Assembly: GCA_038087035.1 (NCBI GenBank)
Contig: CP051187.1
Location: 310,001-374,000 of the forward strand
DNA from: Gloeotrichia echinulata CP02
GTDB taxonomy: Bacteria > Cyanobacteriota > Cyanobacteriia > Cyanobacteriales > Nostocaceae
Direction: 5' to 3'
Length of the DNA: 64,000 bases
In this document: positions 45,531 to 55,162 of the stretch, piece after piece
Layout of the letters: every line of letters begins with the position of its first letter
Position numbering within the stretch: position 1 is the stretch's first letter
Made by a program: the position numbers and the translations under genes
Notes under the pieces: generated by a model
What the model was told of the DNA's origin: nothing
Database searches by the model: none
What the model saw: only the letters and a program-made list of their open reading frames with translations

Positions 45531-47168
45531 TTAAGATACTTCTACTGGTGTTGGTGTACCAGAGGTAGGATGAGTACGGGAAATCGCGGCTTGCATAAAT
45601 CCCTTAAATAAAGGATGGGGGTTACTAGGACGCGATTGAAATTCTGGATGAAATTGACTAGCCAGAAAGAAAGGGTGCTTAGGTAATTCCACAATTTCGA
45701 CTAAACGTCCATCAGGAGATGTACCACTAATGACATAGCCAGACTTGAGTAACATATGACGGTAAGCGTTGTTGAACTCGTAACGATGGCGATGTCGTTC
45801 ATAAATTACATTTCTTTGATAGAGCTTAAACGCCAGAGTGTTGGGCACAATTTCACAAGGATAAAGACCCAAGCGCATTGTACCGCCTAAATCTACCACA
45901 TCTTGTTGTTCTGGCAAAAGGTTAATAACCGGATCGCTACTATGGGGGTCAAATTCAGCACTATTGGCATCAGTTAATCCCTCAATATGTCTAGCCCATT
46001 CAATTACGGAACATTGCATTCCTAAGCATAATCCTAAAAATGGGATTTGGCGCTCGCGGGCATATTTAATGGCGGCAATTTTACCATCTACGCCGCGAAT
46101 CCCGAAACCTCCTGGGACAACTATGCCATCAACACCACCTAGATGGTCTTCTGCTGGTTCTGTTTCCAAGGTTTCGGAGTTGACCCAACGTAGACGCATC
46201 TGTCCTTGGGTAAAAATGGCTGCATGTTGCAGCGCTTCGACCACGGAGATATAGGCATCACCTAAGCCCACGTATTTGCCAACAATGGCAATTTCCACAC
46301 TATATTTGGGAGTGTACAACTTTTGGACCAACCTTTGCCACTGCACCAAATTTGGTAGGCGTTGTTCCATTTGCAGCAAATCTAGGACTTGCTCGGCCAT
46401 TCCTTCCCTTTCCAGCATTAGCGGTACTTCATAGATGCTTTTAGCATCTTGAGATGTGATCACGCATTCTTCTGGGACATCACAAAATTCGGATAATTTC
46501 TGTTTCAATCGGGGAGCAAGGGGGCGATCGCACCGACAGACTAAAATATCTGGTTGAATGCCAATGGATCTGAGTTCCTTAACCGAATGCTGGGTTGGCT
46601 TAGTTTTCATTTCCCCAGCCGAGGCTATCCACGGTAACAGGGTAACGTGCATATACAGGACATTTTGTCGTCCCACTTCCTTGCGAAACTGGCGAATTGC
46701 TTCCAAAAACGGTAGTGATTCAATATCTCCCACTGTGCCGCCTATTTCTGTAATAACGGCATCAATTTTCGTATTTTGTGCTACCCTTAAAATCCGCTGT
46801 TTAATTTCATTGGTGATGTGGGGTATGACCTGCACAGTGCCGCCATTATATTCACCACGGCGCTCTCTGGTAATGACAGCTTGGTAAATTGATCCCGTGG
46901 TAACACTGTTAAGACGCGACATTGAGGTATCAGTGAAGCGTTCATAATGCCCCAAGTCCAAATCTGTTTCCGCGCCGTCCTCAGTAACGAATACCTCTCC
47001 ATGTTGAAACGGACTCATCGTCCCTGGATCGACATTAATATAAGGATCGAGTTTGAGAATCGATACCGAATAATTGCGTGATTTAAGCAACCTTCCCAGA
47101 CTTGCTGCTACAATGCCTTTGCCAATACTGGAAACTACGCCTCCAGTTACAAAGATAAACTTAGTCAT
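45531..47168 (-). CDS. pyrG: CTP synthase
   Basis: Forms CTP from UTP, ATP and glutamine. The 545-residue enzyme has the amidoligase domain (MTKFIFVTGGVVSSIGKGI, LKLDPYINVDPGTMSPFQHGEVFVT, ITEIGGTVGDIES) and a C-terminal class I glutaminase with FLGLCLGMQ (nucleophile Cys) and HPEFQSRP (catalytic His and Glu). Length is normal. It is divergent from the amidase gene. Confidence 0.97.
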   Translation of the reverse strand: MTKFIFVTGGVVSSIGKGIVAASLGRLLKSRNYSVSILKLDPYINVDPGTMSPFQHGEVFVTEDGAETDLDLGHYERFTDTSMSRLNSVTTGSIYQAVITRERRGEYNGGTVQVIPHITNEIKQRILRVAQNTKIDAVITEIGGTVGDIESLPFLEAIRQFRKEVGRQNVLYMHVTLLPWIASAGEMKTKPTQHSVKELRSIGIQPDILVCRCDRPLAPRLKQKLSEFCDVPEECVITSQDAKSIYEVPLMLEREGMAEQVLDLLQMEQRLPNLVQWQRLVQKLYTPKYSVEIAIVGKYVGLGDAYISVVEALQHAAIFTQGQMRLRWVNSETLETEPAEDHLGGVDGIVVPGGFGIRGVDGKIAAIKYARERQIPFLGLCLGMQCSVIEWARHIEGLTDANSAEFDPHSSDPVINLLPEQQDVVDLGGTMRLGLYPCEIVPNTLAFKLYQRNVIYERHRHRYEFNNAYRHMLLKSGYVISGTSPDGRLVEIVELPKHPFFLASQFHPEFQSRPSNPHPLFKGFMQAAISRTHPTSGTPTPVEVS

Positions 47169-47253
47169 AGTAATTTGTATTGCTAGCGACTTCTAAAATT
47201 GCATCTCGTCATTGTGTCACAGTAACTCTTGTCAAATTTCGTGTGATTTTCCT

Positions 47254-49023
47254 GTGAAGAAACTTTTAGGATTGGTAATATTAAGCTGTACTGTCACCTC
47301 CTCGGTAGCATTGGCAGAGTCATCTCTGATAGTTGTTTTTCCCCAGACAAACCACCAGACTACGGCAGAAAAAATTTTCTTTCTTGGCACAGCACCACCA
47401 GACGGGCAGGTTTTGATCAATGATAAGCCAATTGCCCGCAGCAATGCCGGTCATTTTGCACCCAGTTTCCCTTTGCAGTTGGGAGAGAATCTGTTTACTA
47501 TACGCCACCTTAATCAAGAACGCCAGATTAAGGTGACAAGGCTTTCCACTCAACCTGAGATACCACAGGGGTTAGGCTTTGCCAAAAATTCTCTCGCTCC
47601 AGCAGTTGACATTGCTAGATTACCAGGGGAATTAATTTGTTTTAACGCTATTGCACCATCTAACGCCACAGTATCTGTCAACTTGGCTAGTCAAACAATT
47701 GTCCTTGCACCCCAACCAACTCAGGCAGAATTACCAAGCAATTTGGCTGCCCTAACTGGGAAAAATCAACCTGGTATTCAGTCTACCGCAGGAAACTACC
47801 AAGGTTGCACTACGGTGTCAACTGCTGCCGATCTCGGACAACCTCAGTTTCAGATGACCCTCAATGGTAAGATGATAACGCAGCCTGGTACTGGCAAAAT
47901 TCAAATTCTCGCACCCGCACAGTTGCCAGTTGTAGAAGTAACAGCAGACTCAGGTGTCGCTCGCACCGGTCCAGATACCGATTATTCTCGACTCACACCT
48001 CTGCCTAAAGGTACACGTGCCAGCGTCACAGGTAAGGAAGGTGAATGGTTACGTTTAGACTATGGCGCTTGGATTAAGAGTCAAGAAACCCGGATTTTAC
48101 CAAATGCCATCCCACCAAGCACGATGATTCGGAGTGTGGGATATCGTCAACTTCCGAATGCCACAGAGATAATTTTCCCCTTACAAGTTCCTGTACCGTT
48201 GAGCGTGCAACAAGGCGATCGCAGTTTCACCCTTACCTTATACAATACCACTGCTCAAACGGATATTATTCGCACAGATGATAATTCTCTAATTTCTCGC
48301 TTAGATTGGCAACAATTACCTTCCCCGAATGGCGGGAGTCAGCGGGTGCAATACACCTTCAACCTCAAGAAATCCCAACAATGGGGTTATCAGCTCAGAT
48401 ACGAAGCTACAAGCCTAGTTTTGACTTTACGCCATCCGCCTGTAATTGGGCATAAAAAACGCCAACCGTTATCTGGCATCAAGATCTTACTAGACCCAGG
48501 ACATGGCGGTAAAGAATCTGGCGCTAGTGGACCTACTGGATATCTGGAAAAAGATGTGAATTTGGTGGTATCTAAGTTGCTGCGCGATGAGTTAGTCAAG
48601 CGTGGCGCAACGGTGGTGATGACACGAGACGTTGATAAAGAAGTTTCCCTCCCAGAACGGCAGGCAATTATTAGTAGAGAACAACCTGCTATCGCTCTTT
48701 CTGTTCATTATAATTCCCTACCTGATGATGGAGATCCAAAAAATACTCAGGGAGTGGGCACTTTTTGGTATCATCCGCAATCTCATAATTTGGCTGTATT
48801 CATGCATAATTACCTCGTGAATCAGCTAAGTAGATCCACTTATGGTGTATTTTGGAATAATCTGGCTCTAACTCGTCCGACAGATACACCATCGGTGCTG
48901 CTGGAATTGGGTTTTATGAGTAACCCTGATGAATTTGAATGGGTGATAAACCCAAAAGAACAGAAAAAATTGGCAAAAATTCTAGCTGAGGGAATTACTC
49001 AATGGTTCATAAGTACGCGCTAA
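47254..49023 (+). CDS. N-acetylmuramoyl-L-alanine amidase (AmiC-type, Amidase_3)
   Basis: A secreted peptidoglycan amidase of about 589 residues. From GTG 47254 a signal peptide (MKKLLGLVILSCTVTSSVALA) precedes beta-rich AMIN/SH3-like domains (an SH3b segment at about GVARTGPDTDYSRLTPLPKG). The C-terminal catalytic domain has ILLDPGHGGKESGASG (zinc His and Glu), ALSVHYNS (second zinc His) and VLLELGFMSN (catalytic Glu). Such enzymes cleave cell-wall crosslinks, and in filamentous cyanobacteria AmiC-type proteins drill septal channels; that role here is inferred. Its stop overlaps the next start (TAATG). Confidence 0.93.
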   Translation: MKKLLGLVILSCTVTSSVALAESSLIVVFPQTNHQTTAEKIFFLGTAPPDGQVLINDKPIARSNAGHFAPSFPLQLGENLFTIRHLNQERQIKVTRLSTQPEIPQGLGFAKNSLAPAVDIARLPGELICFNAIAPSNATVSVNLASQTIVLAPQPTQAELPSNLAALTGKNQPGIQSTAGNYQGCTTVSTAADLGQPQFQMTLNGKMITQPGTGKIQILAPAQLPVVEVTADSGVARTGPDTDYSRLTPLPKGTRASVTGKEGEWLRLDYGAWIKSQETRILPNAIPPSTMIRSVGYRQLPNATEIIFPLQVPVPLSVQQGDRSFTLTLYNTTAQTDIIRTDDNSLISRLDWQQLPSPNGGSQRVQYTFNLKKSQQWGYQLRYEATSLVLTLRHPPVIGHKKRQPLSGIKILLDPGHGGKESGASGPTGYLEKDVNLVVSKLLRDELVKRGATVVMTRDVDKEVSLPERQAIISREQPAIALSVHYNSLPDDGDPKNTQGVGTFWYHPQSHNLAVFMHNYLVNQLSRSTYGVFWNNLALTRPTDTPSVLLELGFMSNPDEFEWVINPKEQKKLAKILAEGITQWFISTR

Positions 49024-50825
49024 TGAAAAACCTATGGCTAGGGACACTGTTATTTTTCCCTACAGCCATGCTCACAGAAATTCACACAGCAATTGCTCAA
49101 AATGTGAATCCACCAGTTGTAAAATTGCAGACAGTTCCGCTGACACCAAAACAACTTGAACGTCTCAATAAGGCACTAGGGTGGTACCATAAGCAGTACG
49201 ATCCAGTCGAAAAAATGCTGCGCGTCCCTTTCTCATCGCCTGGTTATCACACCCAGCTTACAGGTGGGATGGTACATCCAACCAAGAGTTCATTGGACTA
49301 TGCGGTTGCACTGCTAGACACTCAAGATGAAACTTACCGCAAACGAGCCGAGGACATTTTGCGGCGGATTATTGCTCTACAGGATCAAAATCCCAATAGC
49401 AAGACTTACGGTATCTGGTCGTGGTATTTAGAAGAGCCACTAGCAAAAATGTCACCCCCAGATTGGAACTGGGCTGACTTCTTAGGTACGCAACTGCTAC
49501 AAGTATCACTTTATCATCGTCATCGCCTAGCGCCTGATCTCGCAAAAAAACTGGATCAAGCTCTCGTACATGCAGCACGCTCTATTCAACGACGCAATGT
49601 TAGTCTTGGCTATACAAACATTGCCATCTTGGGGACTTATGTAACGCTGGTAACAGCCGAAACCTACGATATTGCGGATTTACGTAATTATGCCCTAGAT
49701 CGTCTCCAACGGTTCTATGATTACACTCAGAAGATGGGAGGCTTTCCGGAATATAACAGCCCATCTTATAGCACCCTAAATGTGGAATCACTGGGTCGTT
49801 TGCGTTTACACGTCAAAAACACCAATGCTAAAAAATTGGTAGGAGATCTTTACCGATTAGCCTGGGAAGAAATCGCCTACCACTTCCACGCGCCAACCAG
49901 ACAGTGGGCTGGCCCTCATAGTCGAAATTACAAAACCTTACTTCAGCCTCGTGTGCTTGATATTATTCAGCGAGCAACTGAAGGACGAGTAAATTTCCGG
50001 TTAGATACAAGCCCTACCTTAGAAGAACATCGCTTACCACTTCCTGCTCCACGGGATCTGGAGGGATATTTTACCTTTCTGAATCAGGCACGCACTTTTG
50101 TGGAAAACTTGGATATAGGTGGATTCAAAACTATCCTTACTACCTATCTTGATCCAGCTTTCACAATTGGTTCAGTTAACTACAGTGATTTGTGGAATCA
50201 GCGGCGATCGCTCCTAGCTTACTGGGGTACATCAGAAAAGCCAAGCTATTTACACCTGCGTTTTTTGCATGATGGCTATGATTTTGCAGCGGCACAATTG
50301 TTTAGCGTCCAAAATAAAGAACGTGTTTTAGCTGGGATAAACTTCGCTACCAATGGCGGCGATACCCATATCGTTTTTGACAAACTTAAAGATGGTGTAA
50401 TTAAAGCCAAAGACCTACGTTTACGCTTTGAATTTGGAGGAGAAGCCGGAAAAAATCAGTTACAATTACCAAAGGATTTAAAATCGCCAGTTAATTTAAA
50501 CGTTGGTAATTTGTATTTTCAGATTGCCGTGCCTTATGCTCAGTTTGGTAATACATCGGGAACATGGCAAGTTGGCAAAACAGATACAACTTCATATCTT
50601 GACTTAGTGTTATATTCTGGTCAACAAAAAACAATTCGTCTTGGTGATTTGAAACAAGCCGGAATTGGATTCGCGTTACAGATGGGAACGAAACAATATA
50701 AATCTGTCCCCAATGTGACTGCAACTGTTAGTAGTGATATCTTAAAGTTGAAATGGAACAACTTGGTGTTACCAATCCTCATCAAACCTAACACCCAGTC
50801 GAATAGTATCAACTTGACCCGCTAA
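49023..50825 (+). CDS. Exported (alpha/alpha)-barrel protein, polysaccharide-lyase-like
   Basis: A 600-residue protein with a signal peptide (MKNLWLGTLLFFPTAMLTEIHTAIA) and a helical-toroid domain (GGMVHPTKSSLDYAVALLDTQDETYRKRAEDILRRIIALQ ... GIWSWYLEEPLAKMSPPDWNWADFLG). It resembles PL38/heparinase-like lyases and is followed by a beta-rich C-terminal part. The ATG at 49023 overlaps the amidase stop by one base, so translation is probably coupled and the pair may act together on wall or sheath polymers (inference). I recognise the fold class more than the family; catalytic residues are not assigned. Confidence 0.7.
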   Translation: MKNLWLGTLLFFPTAMLTEIHTAIAQNVNPPVVKLQTVPLTPKQLERLNKALGWYHKQYDPVEKMLRVPFSSPGYHTQLTGGMVHPTKSSLDYAVALLDTQDETYRKRAEDILRRIIALQDQNPNSKTYGIWSWYLEEPLAKMSPPDWNWADFLGTQLLQVSLYHRHRLAPDLAKKLDQALVHAARSIQRRNVSLGYTNIAILGTYVTLVTAETYDIADLRNYALDRLQRFYDYTQKMGGFPEYNSPSYSTLNVESLGRLRLHVKNTNAKKLVGDLYRLAWEEIAYHFHAPTRQWAGPHSRNYKTLLQPRVLDIIQRATEGRVNFRLDTSPTLEEHRLPLPAPRDLEGYFTFLNQARTFVENLDIGGFKTILTTYLDPAFTIGSVNYSDLWNQRRSLLAYWGTSEKPSYLHLRFLHDGYDFAAAQLFSVQNKERVLAGINFATNGGDTHIVFDKLKDGVIKAKDLRLRFEFGGEAGKNQLQLPKDLKSPVNLNVGNLYFQIAVPYAQFGNTSGTWQVGKTDTTSYLDLVLYSGQQKTIRLGDLKQAGIGFALQMGTKQYKSVPNVTATVSSDILKLKWNNLVLPILIKPNTQSNSINLTR

Positions 50826-50881
50826 ATTCCATAAGCAAAAGCATCAACTCAGGGTCTTATACCAATTGCGACAACTAAATA

Positions 50882-50952
50882 GTTCAACATTAAAGAAGGG
50901 AAAAACTTTGTAGTAGTGCTAAAGCGCCACTACAAAGTTTTTGATGTTGAAC
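50882..50952 (+). terminator. Long terminator-like hairpin
   Basis: Nested stems GTTCAACAT / ATGTTGAAC and AAAAACTTTGTAGT / ACTACAAAGTTTTT after the lyase-like gene. Confidence 0.7.
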
Positions 50953-50993
50953 CCACATTCCGCAAATATTAAAAATATTAAAAGTGAATTATA

Positions 50994-52019
50994 ATGGTAA
51001 ATTACAACATTTACCAGTTAACTATGACAAGCACAGAAAAATTATCTAGTCAGCCAAATCTAGAGGAAAATGATCTCAAAAAGGTAGAGCAGTTACCCAC
51101 ACTGTCAGCACTAGTGTTATTATTTATCGCCTTAATAGCTTTGTCCCTTGCTGCAATCTTCATCAGATTTAGCGAAATGGAAATTAGTTCCAATGCTACA
51201 GTTTTCAATCGTTTGTGGATCGCAATGACGATTTTTGGCGTAGGGAGTGGAATCAAACAAATACAACTTTACCGCTCAAAAGATTTAATTCCTCAAGCTG
51301 TTAACTTAGAAAATTTTAGTTTTCTAAATAATTTAAAACTTCTACTTATAATGGGCGTAACTTCCTCTATCTACATTACTTTATGGGCATGGTCGCTAAC
51401 ACAAACTAGTTTTGCCAACTCTATAGTGCTGCGAAGTCTCACCCCGGTTTTTACCACTTTTTTCGGATGGCTATTCTTAGGACAGTACTTTGAAACTACC
51501 TTCTTAGTTGGGATAGCGATCGCCTTGTGTGGAGCAATTGTAATTGGGATTACTGACTTTTCATACTCTACTAATAACATCACTGGTGATGTAGCAGCCT
51601 TACTTGCTGCAATCTTCTATGGTGTTTACCTCCTGAGTGTCGAAAAACTCCGAACCAGATTTTCGTCTTCTACCATACTCCTATGGCGCTGCTTCATAGG
51701 AACAGTATTAACTCTGCCTATAGTAATATTAAGTGAACAGCCAATTTTTCCCTATTCTTTATCCGGCTGGCTAGCGGTAATTTCCCAAGCAGTTGTGTGT
51801 CAAGTATTAGGTCAAGGACTACTAGCACAATCCCTCAATCAATTATCATCAGGTTTTGTGGCTACTAGCCTTTTGCTTGAACCTATGATCACTGCATTTA
51901 TAGCTTGGGTCATTTTCTCTGAGCAGTTAACTTTTATAAATTGCATAGCTTTTTGTATTGTTTTGCTCGGTGTATACTTAGCTAAACCACGTGAACTTAC
52001 AATAAACACAAAAGAATAA
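50994..52019 (+). CDS. DMT/EamA-family transporter
   Basis: A 341-residue membrane protein with two EamA repeats and about ten helices. Repeat 1 includes LAAIFIRFSEMEISSNATVFNRLW and NSIVLRSLTPVFTTFFGWLFLGQ. Repeat 2 has ALLAAIFYGVYLLSVEKLR and SGFVATSLLLEPMITAFIAWVIF. The family exports amino acids, nucleosides or other metabolites; substrate unknown. An in-frame ATG at 51024 is an alternative start. Confidence 0.88.
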   Translation: MVNYNIYQLTMTSTEKLSSQPNLEENDLKKVEQLPTLSALVLLFIALIALSLAAIFIRFSEMEISSNATVFNRLWIAMTIFGVGSGIKQIQLYRSKDLIPQAVNLENFSFLNNLKLLLIMGVTSSIYITLWAWSLTQTSFANSIVLRSLTPVFTTFFGWLFLGQYFETTFLVGIAIALCGAIVIGITDFSYSTNNITGDVAALLAAIFYGVYLLSVEKLRTRFSSSTILLWRCFIGTVLTLPIVILSEQPIFPYSLSGWLAVISQAVVCQVLGQGLLAQSLNQLSSGFVATSLLLEPMITAFIAWVIFSEQLTFINCIAFCIVLLGVYLAKPRELTINTKE

Positions 52020-52020
52020 G

Positions 52021-52548
52021 TCAGTTTTTATTAGCTAATAACCTGGCTGATTTTATCTTCACTTCATGCAAAATCGGCATAGTAAACAACCCCCAAGCCA
52101 AACCCGTAATCAACCCAAAAGGCGTAACCAAATAATTATTAAAACTCCACAAATCGAAAACCTGCGCCGCCAACTCCAAAGGATAAGCCATCATCAAAAC
52201 ACTAGCCAGCGCCGCACCACTCCAACCATATTGACTCAACCAATAAAAACCATTACCCTCAGTCACTGCAAACAGTAAGCGCGTGAGTAATAAACCCGTC
52301 ACCGTACCATAACAGCGCATACACACAGCCATAATAAAAGGCGGAGCCAAATCTAACCCCATATCCGGTTGCGGACACACATGATTCCCCAAGAAATAAA
52401 TAATGTCCGCAATACCCGGAAGCAAAAACACACCAGAAGCAGCCAGAAAGGGAGCAACTGGCGGGCCAAAAACCATACCCACCAGCAGAAAATCAGCAAT
52501 AAAACTCACCCAATTAACCTGCAAATCTCTCCTCAAAGCCACTCTCAT
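52021..52548 (-). CDS. DUF2085 membrane protein
   Basis: A 175-residue protein with about four or five helices. Conserved DUF2085 features are NHVCPQPDMGLDLAPPFIMAVCMRCYG (CxRC-like motif), LELAAQVFDLWSFNNYLVTPFGLITGLAWGL. Function unknown. The gene converges with the DMT transporter, whose stop lies 1 bp away. Confidence 0.82.
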   Translation of the reverse strand: MRVALRRDLQVNWVSFIADFLLVGMVFGPPVAPFLAASGVFLLPGIADIIYFLGNHVCPQPDMGLDLAPPFIMAVCMRCYGTVTGLLLTRLLFAVTEGNGFYWLSQYGWSGAALASVLMMAYPLELAAQVFDLWSFNNYLVTPFGLITGLAWGLFTMPILHEVKIKSARLLANKN

Positions 52549-52590
52549 CCCCCCCTCTGGGCGCCTTTGCGCCTCTGCGTGATACCTCTT

Positions 52591-54702
52591 TTAACCTACA
52601 TTAGCAACATAGGGACTTGTCAACTTATCGAGCTGCTGAGTTAACAGACTCAAGAACAACCCCACATCTGTCACCACACCGACCGATTCTATCGAACCGC
52701 GATCGCTTAACTTAGTCACCACAGCAGGATTAATATCCACACAGACCATTTTCACCCCAGCCGGAGTCATATTACCCACCCCAATCGAGTGCAGCATGGA
52801 TGAGAGCATCAAAATCATATCCGCACCTTCGAGGACTTTGGCATATTCCTCCTGGGCTTGAATCAAATTCATTTCGGTATCAGGTAAAGGACCATCATCC
52901 CGAATCGAACCAGCCAGGACAAAAGGTATATGATGACGTACACACTCATACATCACACCACTAGGAATCATCCCCGCCTCCACAGCCTTGGCGATGCTAC
53001 CATAACGGCGGATGGTATTAATTACCTTTAGGTGATGGCGATGTCCACCACGGACAGCGACACCGCGCTTCATATCCACACCCAGGGAGGTGCCCATAAT
53101 ATTTTGCTCGATGTCATGGACGGCGATCGCATTTCCGCCCAGCAATCCTTGTACATAGCCTTCGCGAATCAGGCGTGATAGATGTTCGCCGCCGCCAGTG
53201 TGAATCACCACCGGACCTGCTGTGACAACTAATTTACCACCAGTATCCCTAATTTTACGTAATTCCCAAGCCACTTGCTCCACGACTATTTCCACGCGGC
53301 GCTCACTGGAAACCCCCGACGACATAAAGCTAAATTCCTGAGAATTGCGTTGTTCGCGGGATTCAGTTTTGCGGATGGTGCGGATACCCTGGACATCTAC
53401 GACTACCCGCTCACCAACTGCTAAATCACGTAAAATTTTACACCGCGCAAATAGCCCATTCGGGGTTTGGGAAATGGCGATCGCCCCATCCATGCGCTGA
53501 TTGTGTACCTTCACCCACTGACCATTAATCCTTACTTCTGTGGGATAAATGGTACTCACATAGAAATCATCGGGAGCCACACCATCTTGGATCACAGGCT
53601 CTAGTTTGACATCCCGCTCATCTTGGGGCAAGTCTACTGCACCCAAATCAATCAATTGCGAGATGATTTCTTCCATCACCTCATGGGATGGCGCTGATAC
53701 CTTAACTTCAGCGGCTGAGGTACTTTGGCGCTGTTCTCCCAAGTTGAAATTTAGGACTTGGAAACTTCCCCCAGTGTCTACAATCAAATCCAAAGCACGG
53801 TTAATCAAACCAGAGTCCAGCAGGTGTCCTTCCAGGCGAATAATCCGGCTTTCTACCGAGACATTCGCATGGACTTCTTCCCTAACTGGTTCCGTCACCC
53901 GCAGCGTGAGACATTTAGCCGCACCCCCAGCTTTGAGAAATTCCGTCAGCGGTGTTTCGATAACTTGGAAACCCACATTTGCAAGGCGGGTTTTCAAAGT
54001 ATCACTCGCCTTGTTCATAATCACGATGTGTTCCACATTCACCGCATTACAGGCGAAGTTTACCGCATCGGCTTCTTCAATTGCAATCCGCTTTTCTGGT
54101 GTGACGCGCATTTCAATTAAGCGGTTGGAATAGGAATCAAAAGCGCCGGGATAGTACAGTAAATAGCCGTTTGCTAGCGGACAAAAGCAGGTATCTAGGT
54201 GATAGAAGCGCTCATCCATCAATCGCAGAGACAGGACTTCAATATCTAGCCATTTGGCTAGATAGGGGTGGGAATCTAATTCTGAACGGAAGCCATATCC
54301 AGCCCATAACCAACGTCCCTCCCGATCTAGCAGTGCGTCCCCTGCGCCTTCAAAAGGTAAGTCTTTCGGTAGAACATTGACTGTGTAACCATTTTCTTCA
54401 AACCATTGTTGGAAATACGGCTCTTCTCCCTGCCGTTCCTTGTGTAAAAAGCGACTCAATACTACACTATTCCCTAGTACCAAACCAGCATTGGCGGTAA
54501 ACACCATATCCGGCCAACCTTTTTGGGGTGGTACTAAATCAACAATTGCGTGTTCTTTGAGGACGTGATAAAGTTTCTGCCACTGTTCAACAGCGCGATC
54601 GCGTGACGATTTGTGAATATTCCCTTCCATCCAGGGATTAATTACATAGTCCACATCGTAGTGGTCAGGGGCACACATCAAAAAGCGAATCCGGGAAGTC
54701 AT
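52591..54702 (-). CDS. agrE: AgrE: bifunctional arginine dihydrolase / ornithine cyclodeaminase-like
   Basis: A 703-residue two-domain enzyme. The N-terminal amidinotransferase-fold domain (1-270) has N71 (FTANAG), H168 (FYHLD) and catalytic C264 (GGAAKCLTLRV), the positions known from cyanobacterial arginine dihydrolase (ArgZ), which makes ornithine and ammonia from arginine. The C-terminal LOR/SDH-like domain (from about 290; YPTEVRINGQWVKV ... AGPVVIHTGGGEHLSRLI ... MILMLSSMLHSIGVGN) is the proline-forming half described in Anabaena AgrE. In heterocystous species this enzyme uses arginine released from cyanophycin. It is a single gene. Confidence 0.95.
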   Translation of the reverse strand: MTSRIRFLMCAPDHYDVDYVINPWMEGNIHKSSRDRAVEQWQKLYHVLKEHAIVDLVPPQKGWPDMVFTANAGLVLGNSVVLSRFLHKERQGEEPYFQQWFEENGYTVNVLPKDLPFEGAGDALLDREGRWLWAGYGFRSELDSHPYLAKWLDIEVLSLRLMDERFYHLDTCFCPLANGYLLYYPGAFDSYSNRLIEMRVTPEKRIAIEEADAVNFACNAVNVEHIVIMNKASDTLKTRLANVGFQVIETPLTEFLKAGGAAKCLTLRVTEPVREEVHANVSVESRIIRLEGHLLDSGLINRALDLIVDTGGSFQVLNFNLGEQRQSTSAAEVKVSAPSHEVMEEIISQLIDLGAVDLPQDERDVKLEPVIQDGVAPDDFYVSTIYPTEVRINGQWVKVHNQRMDGAIAISQTPNGLFARCKILRDLAVGERVVVDVQGIRTIRKTESREQRNSQEFSFMSSGVSSERRVEIVVEQVAWELRKIRDTGGKLVVTAGPVVIHTGGGEHLSRLIREGYVQGLLGGNAIAVHDIEQNIMGTSLGVDMKRGVAVRGGHRHHLKVINTIRRYGSIAKAVEAGMIPSGVMYECVRHHIPFVLAGSIRDDGPLPDTEMNLIQAQEEYAKVLEGADMILMLSSMLHSIGVGNMTPAGVKMVCVDINPAVVTKLSDRGSIESVGVVTDVGLFLSLLTQQLDKLTSPYVANVG

Positions 54703-55162
54703 AAAAATTTTACGAGCGTTTTAGATGCTACAAGCCTAATTTGAATACAGATTTCTGTTTCAATTTTCTGTAAAATATGATACTAAACCTTTATCTTTGA
54801 TAGTTAAAGGTAGCACAAAGGCTTCGCTTTTCATTCTATTACCCGCAGTACAACATTGACACTCAGCAGCAAGAAGATGTTGCCTATCCTTTGTTCCTTG
54901 GTTCTGGTGAACTGTCACACAAAGAATTTTGGACGTTTCCAGATTTGGGATTAGGGATGGCACTTTCCAGCCTAGGCCTTGCCATTAGACATTCCCTTGT
55001 TTTTGGATAAGAACTATCCTTTAAGGGATAAAATCCGAAAGAACCGATTTTAATAGTGGGTGTGCGGAATATCGGTTGAAAGATTACAATAACCTAGGAC
55101 TTACGCAACTGTGATATTTTTTTCGTGGAGTAATATCCTAGCAATTCTTCCATAGGGCATAT
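54703..55162. other. Intergenic region, no gene
   Basis: TAGGACTTACGCAAC at 55101-55115 repeats the motif at 30718. TAAAGGTAG-like and CTTTCCAG fragments occur but no recognisable gene or RNA. Confidence 0.5.

Noticed and set aside
52369..52644. 91-residue basic plus-strand frame
   Set aside because: It lies antisense to DUF2085 and extends into the end of agrE; composition is artefactual.
53606..54133. 175-residue plus-strand frame
   Set aside because: It lies antisense within agrE, which is strongly supported.
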